From: Deltaproteobacteria bacterium | Lineage (GTDB): Bacteria > Myxococcota_C > UBA6777 | Direction: 5' to 3' | NCBI GenBank assembly: GCA_002731275.1 | Contig: PCBK01000104.1 | Location: forward strand, 44,743 to 108,742 | Length of the DNA: 64,000 nt | In this document: positions 21,301 to 29,190 of the stretch, one piece after another | Layout: every line of letters begins with the position of its first letter | Numbering within the stretch: position 1 is the first letter of the stretch | Made by a program: the position numbers and the translations under genes | The notes under the pieces: generated by a model | Told to the model about the DNA's origin: nothing | What the model saw: only the letters and a program-made list of their open reading frames with translations | Databases searched by the model: none

Positions 21301-21840
21301 ACATGTCGTCCCACAGATGGTGTGTGTGTCGCCAATTGCCCGAAGTGTGCAGATGGAGAGGTCTGTAAGGATGGCAAGTGTGAAGCCGATCCCTGTGGTG
21401 GAAGCTGTGCCAACGACGAGTTCTGTGACAACGGACAGTGCGCAAAAGATCCTTGCCAAACACAAGGCAGCTCACTTTGTCGTCACAAACGGGTCTGTGA
21501 CGCCGCAGAGCGCAAGTGTGAGGACGATCCCTGTGCGGGGATGAGCTGTCCTGGTGACTTCGTATGTCAGGGCGGTGTCTGCCACAACACCAAAACGAGC
21601 GGCGAACAAACCAACAGCGAGAAGACACAAACAGAGCAGACCAATGACGGTGGCACTGGCTCTGAAGATGGACCTGGCGATGGTGGAGCCGGTGACGGTG
21701 CAAACGTCGAAAAGACAATCCTGCTGGCATCTGGTGGCTGTGGTTGTCAGACACAATCACCTGCGACAGGTGGTGTGTTGTTCTTGTTGCTGTTTGTCTT
21801 GCCCTTCTTCTTGCGTCGTCGCAAAGACGCCTCACGTTGA
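15334..21840 (+). CDS. Giant surface protein: lectin-like N-terminus, about 11 Ig/He_PIG-type repeats, Cys-rich repeats, MYXO-CTERM-like anchor
   Basis: GAAAGGAG RBS, signal peptide; repeats of the form NxPPxI.G.P...GxAYTYAPKVxDPDxGDTxTWxLxxGPxGAxxDxxTGAxSWTPAAADxGKxxxFxVxVCDxAGxCATQxWKV; then CxxDxDCxGDxxCxxxxC modules; ends GGCGCQTQSPATGGVLFLLLFVLPFFLRRRKDASR. Confidence 0.9.
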   Translation: MFTVNSSMRGLLIAFAFLIWASPSWAQTPISPGNVRANYQQAQNRSVLTWEPRGTYRVAADITGTQTLTWRGSQVYDQRPGQNPNNWNVQNFGSAVWGKNGNELTETANQGGIWHYNKAFGWSDYNFSFQFRTLSRVGGQSNTDDDPLGITWRYTDQNNYYALYLCGYQRYSNCGTFGMPSGVNFRGSAFIRVRNGRGTILRSWAVTRGTKIPQSWTYNTQYTIRVLTSGNNFKVFLKEGSNNEVRILNYTESNANNLHAKGTFGTFSVSQPHQRYDNFRIVHTESEVRGVTSGTLTTVFKSAFARLNNANFNTLLASQVTTWRNQFGFAANQVSLTRVYTDIVNQGSMFEAKPSTNGTNTTATNPASFPYGRQKANAIRYLVLRNGAQVGGILTAQTYTDNYGVCTVRPGTKYDYRVRSRNNANQTSGNSAIASVTVTNATPTITSPLSQTKAKGTPWTLDLSPFVADADSPDSRLTITENSANVTVNGRVLTFNYPTSFVGSSQVVNVTVTDCWGAKATGVIRVTLLNSPPVITGTPPNTATMGTKYAYTVQATDPEKTKLTYTLKAGPTGAAIDASTGALSWTPGPNNGGKTFTFTVEVCDAGNPKACATQTWTVKVNNRPPVITSSAPTNATASKIYTYAVKASDPDGDTLTYSLPTKPAGASINASTGAISWTPAPADAGKTVSFQVRVCDSSTPPACVTQSWSVKVSAANNLPQIAGVPPTQLQDGQTMVYAPTVVDSDLPNDTHTWKLDKGPAGAKFDTKTGRLEWTPAAADVGKEIEFSVTVCDKAGSCATQTWKVKVIKGNNPPLIVGTPSTTATPSTVYTYTPAVQDNDPGDTHTWKLDKGPAGANVDPSTGALSWTPAATDAGKSFDFSVTVCDKAGSCATQTWKVNVSSLNTPPQISGSPGTSGAVGQAYTYAPKVVDPDKGDTHSWTLVNGPSGATADASTGAVSWTPAAADNNKESTFELRVCDDKGACATQIWKVRVGAGNKAPVLTGVPSTVAQEETAYTYAPKATDPEGGALTWSLKGGPNGASVDPTTGALSWTPPKGSGGQVFPFEIEVCDAQGSCVTQKWLVKVTSTGTGNTPPRITTTPSTNGTSGKAYTYAPKVDDPDAGDTQTWTLPKGPNGAKIDATTGAVSWTPAAADVGKEIEFEVKVCDKAGDCATQTWKVKVVQGNNPPQITGTPSTLATTAKQYVFAPGVNDPDVGDTHTWKLLQGPAGVSAHPTNGAVIWQPKAADVGKTYDLELEVCDQGGLCAQRKWKVFVTTGAVNTAPVITSSPVTAGQEGTPYNYMPVAVDPDYLDILTWTLVKGPAGASVDPKTGEVSWTPGAADVGKDVEFTIRVCDKAGSCTTQTWKVTVAKGNRAPVFTSQPPKTAYTGEPVEYTPTITDDPGDKHTWSFDQAPPAAKIDPSTGKVTWNPGKSDADKPVTFVVKVCDDGTPKQCSTQTFTLTPRQKCKVDIDCGAPNICIADADGETVCREPGCADQSPKCTGTGFCQDGSCHPNSCLTKTCAADTTCRPSDGKCVPSCAGVKCQAGERCVDGACVGNACSNGGVACKADEVCDESDANNPKCVQNPCNGQACRHGRVCDPERCIDDPCAGMKCPTDQRCLAGQCVDLLPCNVDINCPGDEICLAGKCRPAGCHTNACAAGQVCLDSACKDNECPTPGGKACGPDEFCRPASNACVPTCANANCPAGESCVDGKCAADPCANKTCNVGEVCIKGDCKTDYCAGGNKCKHGRICSTFENACLTDPCAGVTCPGQLVCVNGQCLDNTCQFDKDCPGDELCVQKQCTKVTCTQDSDCASGELCVEGTCATNACENKTCASGQACRNGQCVGSCAGVFCASGEVCVDGACTKDPCSGVTCQADETCQNGTCVKDLCKSEQSPCKAGRVCVVDTCQTEPCKGVACSNGEVCKDGQCGGDKVCEFDADCAGDAVCLDKKCQPAGCYNDNSCQDPKVCTKAACVENPCANKRCGADTTCRPTDGVCVANCPKCADGEVCKDGKCEADPCGGSCANDEFCDNGQCAKDPCQTQGSSLCRHKRVCDAAERKCEDDPCAGMSCPGDFVCQGGVCHNTKTSGEQTNSEKTQTEQTNDGGTGSEDGPGDGGAGDGANVEKTILLASGGCGCQTQSPATGGVLFLLLFVLPFFLRRRKDASR

Positions 21841-22010
21841 TATTTTCTTCTCAGGGGGCGACACCTGTCGCCCTCTGCGTCCCTTCTCTCTTCGACATTT
21901 TCCCCCCATGATATGCCTCCTTCGCTGCTGTGAATTTCCTTGCATCGTTTTGTTTTTTTGTGTCTCATTGTACAGGCAATATTCCTGGCTATGGAACAGA
22001 GGAGAAACAG

Positions 22011-22649
22011 ATGAGATATGTGATTGGAGTGCTTAGTGTATCCGTCGCTTTATTCGCGAGTGGTTGTGACAAGAAGACGAACAAGAAACAGCAGGAGAGG
22101 CGTGCTGCGCCAGCGAAAACACGGGGCGCTGCGCCTCCTGTCCGTCGTAAAGCAGCGTCTGATAAGGAGTTGATCGCGAAGGGACGCAAAGTCGCGATGC
22201 AATCGTTTAAAGCACTCAGCTCGAAGTTGATGGCTGCGATGCAAAAGGGAGGGCCACCCAATGCGCTCAAGTTTTGCGCGGCACAAGCCCAGCCTCTATC
22301 TGATTCACTTGGCGGAAAGCTTGGTGTGAAGCAGGTCGCGAGGGTATCCCATAAGGCGCGCAACCCAAAAAATAAGGCCGACACATGGGAGCTGAAGTTG
22401 ATCGCCGATTATGTCGCGAAGATGAAAGAAAAGAAGCCGATCAAACCGACACTTCGCAAAGAAGGTGGAAAGACGGTTTTTTATGCCCCGATCAGGATTA
22501 TCAGCCCGGCCTGTCTGAAGTGCCACGGCGAACCTAACAAAGAGATCTCCAAAAAGACCTTCGCGCTGATCAAAGAGCACTACCCTAAAGACAACGCGAC
22601 GGGATTCAAATTTGGTGAGATGAGAGGTCTTTGGAAGATTACATTCTAG
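22011..22649 (+). CDS. DUF3365/Tll0287-like heme-binding lipoprotein
   Basis: MRYVIGVLSVSVALFASGC lipobox; ALKFCAAQAQPLSDSLGGKLGVKQVARVSHKARNPKNKADTWE and CLKCHG typical of DUF3365. Confidence 0.75.
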   Translation: MRYVIGVLSVSVALFASGCDKKTNKKQQERRAAPAKTRGAAPPVRRKAASDKELIAKGRKVAMQSFKALSSKLMAAMQKGGPPNALKFCAAQAQPLSDSLGGKLGVKQVARVSHKARNPKNKADTWELKLIADYVAKMKEKKPIKPTLRKEGGKTVFYAPIRIISPACLKCHGEPNKEISKKTFALIKEHYPKDNATGFKFGEMRGLWKITF

Positions 22650-22682
22650 TGTGATGTAGGGGGCTCTCTTTTGTGTGCTTCG

Positions 22683-22706
22683 AGCCAGCGGTCGCTGGCT
22701 TTTTTT
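22683..22706 (+). terminator. Rho-independent terminator
   Basis: AGCCAGCG-GT-CGCTGGCT followed by a T run, 34 nt after the stop of 22011..22649. Confidence 0.85.
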
Positions 22707-22724
22707 GTATCTACGACAGCCTCA

Positions 22725-23465
22725 TTACTTTGGGGAGGATGTCTTCTTGCTATCACGTGTTTCTTTGGTGGGGTAGGCGTTTTGTGTTGGGGGGAAGGTT
22801 TTCTCTCGGTGGTGTTTGTAGTCGATATACGCTTCACATAGCTCGATCAGCTTGGATGTCGCCCACGGGTATGTCTTTTTGCGCGCGTTGGCCCAAGGTT
22901 CATCGACATGTATACCTGTCCAGCGGACGACTTCCCAAGCGATGTGGTCGGCTTCTCGCCAGGAGAGCATGTGTTCAAATCGTTTTTGCCAATGTACCTT
23001 TTGTTGGTGGAGTGCGTAGGCTGCTTTGCGGCGGTGGGAGACGAGCTCCTCATGGCTGACTTGGTGCAAGGCGTATTGTTTGGCACATTCGATCGCGCGC
23101 CAACATGTTTGGGGGATGGTTTGTCCTGGCTCTCTGAAGGTTTCGCACTCGTATTGCACACACTCTGCGGCGAAGTAACGTAGCAACATCTCGTGAGGAG
23201 CGAGCTGCTGGATCGCATTGTAGATGTGAATGTGTCCATTTTCCAGGTCGTAGAGGATATCCTCAATCAGAGGAGAGGGGATATCGGAGGAGGGCGGGTT
23301 GATGTATTGATCGTAGGCGAAAGATGTTGAGCCAAAAGGATCGGTGCTTTGGCCAGCGGAGATGTAATCGAAGAGGGCTTCGACGTTGTGACCATCGACC
23401 ATCCAATACGGAAAGTCATCCCAAGGTTGAACCGTAAAATAGGTGATTGTGTTTGTTCTGGACAT
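22725..23465 (-). CDS. Uncharacterised protein
   Basis: Open frame MSRTNTITYFTVQPWDDFPYWMVDGHNVEALFDYISAGQ...; helical AIECAKQYALHQVSHEEL segment; start uncertain (23465 or 23504). Confidence 0.6.
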   Translation of the reverse strand: MSRTNTITYFTVQPWDDFPYWMVDGHNVEALFDYISAGQSTDPFGSTSFAYDQYINPPSSDIPSPLIEDILYDLENGHIHIYNAIQQLAPHEMLLRYFAAECVQYECETFREPGQTIPQTCWRAIECAKQYALHQVSHEELVSHRRKAAYALHQQKVHWQKRFEHMLSWREADHIAWEVVRWTGIHVDEPWANARKKTYPWATSKLIELCEAYIDYKHHREKTFPPTQNAYPTKETRDSKKTSSPK

Positions 23466-23600
23466 CAACTTCTCGCTTTCTTGTTGGGTTGTGGGTGTCT
23501 CCACAAAAGCATGCAGGAAGTGCGTGTCAGATCGTTACACAGGTGTTGATTGAGTCGATTGGATGGGGGAAGGATGTATATGGAGGGGTGGGGAGGGGGC

Positions 23601-24515
23601 TTAGGGGTTGGCGACCTTGGTCTCTGGTGCCTCTTCGCTTGTCGCGACGACTGGAGTGACTGTCTCTGTCTCTTCGCTGGTCGTGACTTGCTCTTCGGCG
23701 ACTGCGGTCTCGACGACGCTGGCTACTTTGGCGGTCTCTTTTGTCAGGTAGTCAGGGAGTGAGCGCTTTGGCACTTCTGCGATCCCGACGGTCTCAAGCA
23801 TCCTGACGAGTACGAAGCCGACGTCTTTTTCGGATTTTTGGTGTGAGTGTGTTGCAAAGCGGGGTTTGGCGTGGTGGTTGTTTTGCAGACACTCACCTGC
23901 TGTCAAGAACAACGCAAATGGGTTGGTGATATTTGCGGAGTTGTCTGGAACAGCGTAGGTTCTGTAACCATAGCCCAGGTTGCTTCCGTGTGCGAGGTAG
24001 CCTTGGAATGTCAACACAGCGATCCCGAGGACACGAAGTGTCACGTAAAAGGCAACGGACCACGCGATTGAACGGAAGAAAACGTAGGCCATCGTCATAC
24101 ATGACAGCTCACAAAGGATCCAGCCGGGGCGGCTCGCAAAAAAGCGAAATGGCAGAGATTTGAAGATGGGATCGCCTGTCATTTTTTGGATCTCTGGCTC
24201 TTGCGCGGAGGGGTTGTGCAGGATGGTGTAAATCAACCAGTCCATATAGCTCTGATTGGGTTGTTTGTCGGGATCTTTGTCCGTGTCCGAGTGAGCATGG
24301 TGATTACGGTGATCTGAGACCCATGTGCGTGGGTTGACGTAGAGGAAGCAAAGATTGCAGACGCTCATGACTGAGTACATCCACCAGCGGGGCAGCTTGA
24401 TGGCGTGGTGAGCGACACACCGGTGCAACACAACAGAGACAAAGTTGGCGACAAAAAACCAACCGACGAGAACCATGGCGATAAAGTAAATGGCTGTAAG
24501 AAGAAACGGTTCCAT
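23601..24515 (-). CDS. Acyl-CoA/fatty acid desaturase with Ala/Thr/Glu-rich C-terminal tail
   Basis: His boxes HRCVAHH, HRNHHAHSD, NNHHAKPRFATHSH; TM segments; tail TVAEEQVTTSEETETVTPVVATSEEAPETK. Confidence 0.9.
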   Translation of the reverse strand: MEPFLLTAIYFIAMVLVGWFFVANFVSVVLHRCVAHHAIKLPRWWMYSVMSVCNLCFLYVNPRTWVSDHRNHHAHSDTDKDPDKQPNQSYMDWLIYTILHNPSAQEPEIQKMTGDPIFKSLPFRFFASRPGWILCELSCMTMAYVFFRSIAWSVAFYVTLRVLGIAVLTFQGYLAHGSNLGYGYRTYAVPDNSANITNPFALFLTAGECLQNNHHAKPRFATHSHQKSEKDVGFVLVRMLETVGIAEVPKRSLPDYLTKETAKVASVVETAVAEEQVTTSEETETVTPVVATSEEAPETKVANP

Positions 24516-24719
24516 GTAGGCACTCTCCTCGAAGAGGAAGGAAGAGATTCACGCAATCTCTCCTCATCATAAAGAACGGATGACAACGATTCAGGGATGT
24601 TTTGTCCCTGCAGCAACAACGGATGTACACCACCACATGGATTTCAAAAATCTGTCATGTCGGGGTGGGGTCATTTGTCGCTGGCCTTCGTGAAGGTAGG
24701 TTGCTATCCCAGGGGAAAT

Positions 24720-24783
24720 GATCAGAGAGCTCCACAATCATCTCTGATCTGTCTCAACATTGAATGTTGATTCATAACAGATC
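24720..24783. promoter_or_regulatory. Overlapping inverted repeats upstream of the desaturase (operator or leader structure)
   Basis: GATCAGAGA-N12-TCTCTGATC (24720-24749); TCAACATT-G-AATGTTGA (24754-24770); GATCTGT (24746-24752) vs ACAGATC (24777-24783). Confidence 0.45.
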
Positions 24784-25286
24784 TGATGTGTAAAAATCAA
24801 TGCCCTTCTGAAGTGAAATTATGTCGCAAGGAAAGGTACTTAGAAAGGATGACTGTCCCGTTCAACGTTTGTATGATGCACGCTGTTTTTTTAATTCAGT
24901 AGGGATATTAGATGGATGGAGAATCTTTGCGAGGTCGCGAGGGGATTGTGGTGTCTCTTATAGTCAACAGGTTGTTGAATATATGAAGAATGTGACACAT
25001 TTGTAAAAGCGAGAAAACAGGCTTGATCTATATCAAGACTTCACAATGTAACGCTGGAGTGTGTGTTTGTCAAAGAGGAAAATCGTTGGTGTTCTTGTGC
25101 CAGGATCATTTGCCTCTTTGGCGACTGTGCAAAGTGGAGTGATGTGATGTGCCAGGACACAAGCTGTCCGCGCATTCATCGTCCTGCTGACAGGTTTGTT
25201 CATATCCTTTTTATCCAGCGAATTGTCTTTTTTTACTTTTGTTTTCAGTCGATTGTGCGATTTTGATTGACAGTGTGTGAGAATGT

Positions 25287-25321
25287 GGTTTATATCACAA
25301 ACCAGGTTTGTGTGATAAACC
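25287..25321. promoter_or_regulatory. Two adjacent GGTTT-N7-AAACC operator-like sites
   Basis: GGTTTATATCACAAACC (25287-25303) and GGTTTGTGTGATAAACC (25305-25321), ending 16 nt before the GTG start at 25338. Confidence 0.6.
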
Positions 25322-25337
25322 AGGATAGGAGAGAGAT

Positions 25338-26033
25338 GTGAGTAAGGATGGAAAATCACAGGAACATGCAGAAGCGCTGACGATGGCGATGGAAGATGTG
25401 CGTCGCATCCGCGAGGTGTTGGATGACGTACGTGGAGATTCGGCTGTTCGTGCTGTGTTGCGACCGTCTTTGGTGCTCGGCTTTTTCTTAGCGCCGATCA
25501 TCATTTTATACGGTGTGTTTGCCCAATGGCTGTTTGACTCCGAGGGTGTGTTGCTCTGGGAGTGGCACAGAAAGACGTGGTTGTGGGTCTTCTCCTCTGC
25601 GATGATCGTATCGACAGGCCTCATCAAATGGACGGTGCTCTCTATCGCTTCCTGGAATCAAGGGTTTACGGGGTTCTCTGTCTGGCGCAAGATCTTGCTG
25701 GAGCTGCGATATTATAGAGTGACGACGATCGCGATTGGGCTGCTCGTGACATTGAGTGTGTACTGTGTGCATATCGGTCATGTCGAGAGCATTGTCGGGA
25801 TGGTTGTGTTGGTCTCCGGCGCGATTTGCTTTTTGATCCCCCTGGTCCTGCCGCTCGATGAGATGACCCCCGTCGGCTTAGCGATGTTCGTTGTCGGTGT
25901 TGTTTGTCTGTTCTATTGGCCAGCATATCCGTTTTACAAGGTGGCGGCAGTATACGGTGGGACGTGTATTTGGATTGGTTTGGTGGGGCTTCGTATCTCA
26001 CCCAACAAAGAGGAGCCTCATACCAATGGGTGA
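25338..26033 (+). CDS. Integral membrane protein
   Basis: MSKDGKSQEHAEALTMAMEDVRRIREVLDDVRG then about six hydrophobic segments; GTG start with AGGAGAG upstream; overlaps the next gene. Confidence 0.75.
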   Translation: MSKDGKSQEHAEALTMAMEDVRRIREVLDDVRGDSAVRAVLRPSLVLGFFLAPIIILYGVFAQWLFDSEGVLLWEWHRKTWLWVFSSAMIVSTGLIKWTVLSIASWNQGFTGFSVWRKILLELRYYRVTTIAIGLLVTLSVYCVHIGHVESIVGMVVLVSGAICFLIPLVLPLDEMTPVGLAMFVVGVVCLFYWPAYPFYKVAAVYGGTCIWIGLVGLRISPNKEEPHTNG

Positions 26034-26343
26034 TCCCAGCCAGGTGTTTGCGCTCTCCAAGATTTTCCATGAGCGCGCACGACTCGGCATTATGACTGTA
26101 CTTGTCTCTCGCGATTCTGAGATCGAGTTCAACGAGTTGCGCCAGATCCTCAAGCTCACCAAAGGCAATCTCGCTGTCCACATATCCAAGCTCGAAGAAG
26201 CAGGGTATGTCGAGATTCAAAAGTCCTTTGTGGGCAAAACACCACGCACGACCTATCAAGCGACGAGTATTGGAAGGCGCGACTTCTCCGCATATCTCAG
26301 CTTACTTGAGACGCTGATCTCCACTGCGCGTGAAGGTGACTGA
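26026..26343 (+). CDS. Winged-helix transcriptional regulator (PF13601-like)
   Basis: MGDPSQVFALSKIFHERARLGIMTVLVSRDSEIEFNELRQILKLTKGNLAVHISKLEEAGYVEIQKSFVGKTPRTTYQATSIGRRDFSAYL; start overlaps upstream stop. Confidence 0.85.
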   Translation: MGDPSQVFALSKIFHERARLGIMTVLVSRDSEIEFNELRQILKLTKGNLAVHISKLEEAGYVEIQKSFVGKTPRTTYQATSIGRRDFSAYLSLLETLISTAREGD

Positions 26344-26361
26344 ACTTTTTTTTGCCCAGGT

Positions 26362-26378
26362 GGTTTGTAGCGCAAACC
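26362..26378. promoter_or_regulatory. Third GGTTT-N7-AAACC site
   Basis: GGTTTGTAGCGCAAACC, between the regulator stop and the barrel gene start. Confidence 0.5.
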
Positions 26379-26534
26379 AGTTTTTATGATTGGGAACACG
26401 AGATGAAGACCATGTGTGTTGATAAAGATCGTTTGTACCGGCTTGATTCGCGTCAAGGAGCGTTTGGTAGAGGTGTTGTATACAAGAATATTCCTTACAG
26501 CCAAACAAGGTGTCAGTCTCACAGGAGAAGAGTG

Positions 26535-27791
26535 ATGAAGCGAATGATGGCGTTGGTGACAGGTGTATGTCTGCTTTTGCTCCCTTTGGTAGCCCATGCA
26601 CGTTCGTCGATGAAGTTACGTGGCTATGCGGAGTCGCGGTATTCGTTGATGGCTGGGCTGGATCTGGGTTCTCTTTGTGAGGGTGATCTCTCGGATAACG
26701 TGAAGTCCTTTTGTGATCCTCACATTGTGGTCAACCGTATCCGCCCGAGTGCGTTATTCAAATTCAGTCGTAAACTGCGATTGCGTGCGGAGGCCAACTT
26801 GTTGACGACACACTTTCGTTTGCAACGAGAGGTCACAGATATCACCGACATCCTGACCCTCGCGCGGTTGTACCTGGATATCCGCACAAAATATGTGGAC
26901 ATTCGGATCGGTCAACAGGCGTTTAACTGGGGACCTGCACAACTTTGGAGCCTCACGACGCCTTTTGTCCCACAAGATCCTACAGATCTCAACGCGGAGC
27001 TGCCTGGTCTATGGGCGGTCTCCGCGCAGATCGGCTACAGCATGGTCGGCTACGTCAAACTCGGTGTCATGGCCGCACCTGATTTTACTCACACGCTCGA
27101 ATTTATCCGCTGGAAGCACACCTTCGGAGAGACCGATGTCGCCCTGACTGTCGTCGAAGGTGGCGCCAAGCGTCGTGTCAGTATTGGCGCTGAGGTGAAA
27201 GGGACACTGGGCGTCGGGTATTGGGTCGAAGCCGCATTGAATATCCCCTATGAGCAAATGGCAGACGATGACACTGTCGAGCCAAATGTCGTGGTCGTCG
27301 TTGGGATGGATTATAGCTTCCCTATCCTTGAGAACATGATCATCACACTCCAGTATTACTTCAACTCTGCTGGTATCACTGACAAAGAAAAGTATCCTTT
27401 CAATACTCCCGAAGGTCTCGCAGCCTTCGCGACACAATTGCAACAAACCAAACAGTCAAACAACGTAACTGGGATTGGCTTCTCCTCAGGTGGATTTTTG
27501 GGAGCACACTATCTCTTCTTGAGTATCAACCAGCGCATCTTCGAAGAACTCAGTGTCTCCATCATGAATGTCACCAACCTGCTCGATCCGTCCTTCATGG
27601 TTGGGGCCTTTGTCAATTGGAACTTCCTCGTCGACTTCTCCCTGACCGTTGGGAGCTACTTCTTCTTGGGAGGTGAAAAATCTGAATTCGCACCTGGAAA
27701 GATCGAGATCCCCATCCCCAACGCACCAGAGGGCGGCGTGTCCCTGGTACCGACTGCCGTCGCCTTTGCGTGGATACGATACAATTTTTAA
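26535..27791 (+). CDS. Outer-membrane beta-barrel (porin-like) protein
   Basis: Signal peptide MKRMMALVTGVCLLLLPLVAHA; barrel-type strands; GQQAFNWGPAQLWSLTTPFVPQDPTDLNAELPG resembles DUF1302-type porins; ends AFAWIRYNF (C-terminal Phe). Confidence 0.75.
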   Translation: MKRMMALVTGVCLLLLPLVAHARSSMKLRGYAESRYSLMAGLDLGSLCEGDLSDNVKSFCDPHIVVNRIRPSALFKFSRKLRLRAEANLLTTHFRLQREVTDITDILTLARLYLDIRTKYVDIRIGQQAFNWGPAQLWSLTTPFVPQDPTDLNAELPGLWAVSAQIGYSMVGYVKLGVMAAPDFTHTLEFIRWKHTFGETDVALTVVEGGAKRRVSIGAEVKGTLGVGYWVEAALNIPYEQMADDDTVEPNVVVVVGMDYSFPILENMIITLQYYFNSAGITDKEKYPFNTPEGLAAFATQLQQTKQSNNVTGIGFSSGGFLGAHYLFLSINQRIFEELSVSIMNVTNLLDPSFMVGAFVNWNFLVDFSLTVGSYFFLGGEKSEFAPGKIEIPIPNAPEGGVSLVPTAVAFAWIRYNF

Positions 27792-28300
27792 CAATGTAGG
27801 TCAGACATAAGGTTTAACGACGCAGGTCGGACACAAGGTTTGACGATGCAGGTCGGACACAAGGCCCGACCCTACGGCGTGAACGATATGTCGAATGGAT
27901 ACGGAAATATGGGCAATACTGTGAACGATGCAGGTCGGACACAAGGCCCGACCCTACGGCGTAAATGGCATGTCGAATGGATACGGAAATATGGGCAATA
28001 CTGTGAATGATGCAGGTTGAACACAATTTCGACGATGTAGGTCAGACACAAGGCTCGATCCTACGGCGTGAACGATATGTCGAATGGACACGGAGGCTGA
28101 ACCAACACTGTGAACAATGCAGATCGAACGCAAGGTTTAACGATAGAGGTCAGACACAAGGCTCGATCCTACGGCATGAACGATATGTCGAATGGACACG
28201 AAGACTGAACCGACACTGTGAATGATGCAGGTTGAACACAATTTCGACGATGTAGGTCAGACGTAAGGCCCGACCCTACGGCGTGAATGATATATTGGTT
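27792..28300. repeat. Degenerate array of palindrome-containing repeats (REP-like)
   Basis: Five cores related to GGTCGGACACAAGGCCCGACCCTACGGCGTGAACGATATGTCGAATGGA at 27851, 27933, 28040, 28148 and 28255, with partial GATGCAGGT(C/T)G(G/A)ACACAA units between; spacing 82-108 bp. Confidence 0.85.
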
Positions 28301-28495
28301 GGGTGAAAACCTGACAACACATAAAGTTGGGTGAGAACCTGACAATAGATAAAAATGTGACATCGGTTGGATATAACATCCGACCTGATAACAAAATGAC
28401 CCTTTTGCACACATACGTGCCCGAACAATCCGTCCAAACAGAGCTGCTCATGTGGAGCGCTTGTCGACGGGTGTGTACATCCCAACAGGAGGTGG

Positions 28496-29188
28496 ATGGT
28501 GAAAATTGTAGCATCAGCCAAAGACGTTTCCAGGGTCTATCAGCCTGGAGAGAACGCAGTATACGCTCTGAATGGTATGACCCTAAACATCGAGGAGGGG
28601 CAAATGGTCGCAGTCGCAGGACCTTCTGGTTCTGGGAAGACGACCCTGCTCAACATGTACGGATGTCTTGACAAGCCGACAAGCGGGAAGGTGTACGTCG
28701 ATGGTGAAGACATCACCAACATGAACAAAAAACAACTCGCGCACATTCGTAACCACAAGATCGGCTTTATTTTTCAGTCGTTTCACTTGATCCCTGTTTT
28801 GAGCGCGTATGAGAACGTCGAGTTCGCGTTGCAGATCCAGGGCAAGATGTCACCGGAAGAGCGCAAAGAGCGGATCATGCCCATCCTCGAAACTCTCGGC
28901 ATCGCGTCTCTCGCAGATCGTCGCCCCGGTGAGATGAGCGGTGGACAACAACAGCGCGTCGCGATCGCCCGGGCGCTTGCGAAAAAACCCGCGCTGATCC
29001 TCGCCGATGAACCTACCGCAAACCTCGACTCCAAGACATCCGCCGCGATCATCGAGCTGATGCTTAAGCTCAACCAAGAAGGTGCGACATTTGTCTTTTC
29101 CACACACGATCCGATGGTCATGGAGGCAGCGCCCCGTCTCGTCCATGTCCTCGATGGACACGTGCAAAGTGAAGAGAACAGGGGGTAG
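28496..29188 (+). CDS. ABC transporter ATP-binding protein (LolD/MacB type)
   Basis: Walker A GPSGSGKTT, signature MSGGQQQRVAIARAL, Walker B ALILADEPTANLD. Confidence 0.95.
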   Translation: MVKIVASAKDVSRVYQPGENAVYALNGMTLNIEEGQMVAVAGPSGSGKTTLLNMYGCLDKPTSGKVYVDGEDITNMNKKQLAHIRNHKIGFIFQSFHLIPVLSAYENVEFALQIQGKMSPEERKERIMPILETLGIASLADRRPGEMSGGQQQRVAIARALAKKPALILADEPTANLDSKTSAAIIELMLKLNQEGATFVFSTHDPMVMEAAPRLVHVLDGHVQSEENRG

Positions 29189-29190
29189 AT

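Noticed and set aside
24821-25006. 61-aa plus-strand ORF (MSQGKVLRKDDCPVQRLYDAR...)
   Set aside because: DCPV segment faintly recalls HxlR regulators, but the rest does not fit and it is too short to support.
27792-28300. Possible CRISPR array
   Set aside because: Units are variable in length and sequence, the between-unit segments are themselves repeated, and no cas genes are present.
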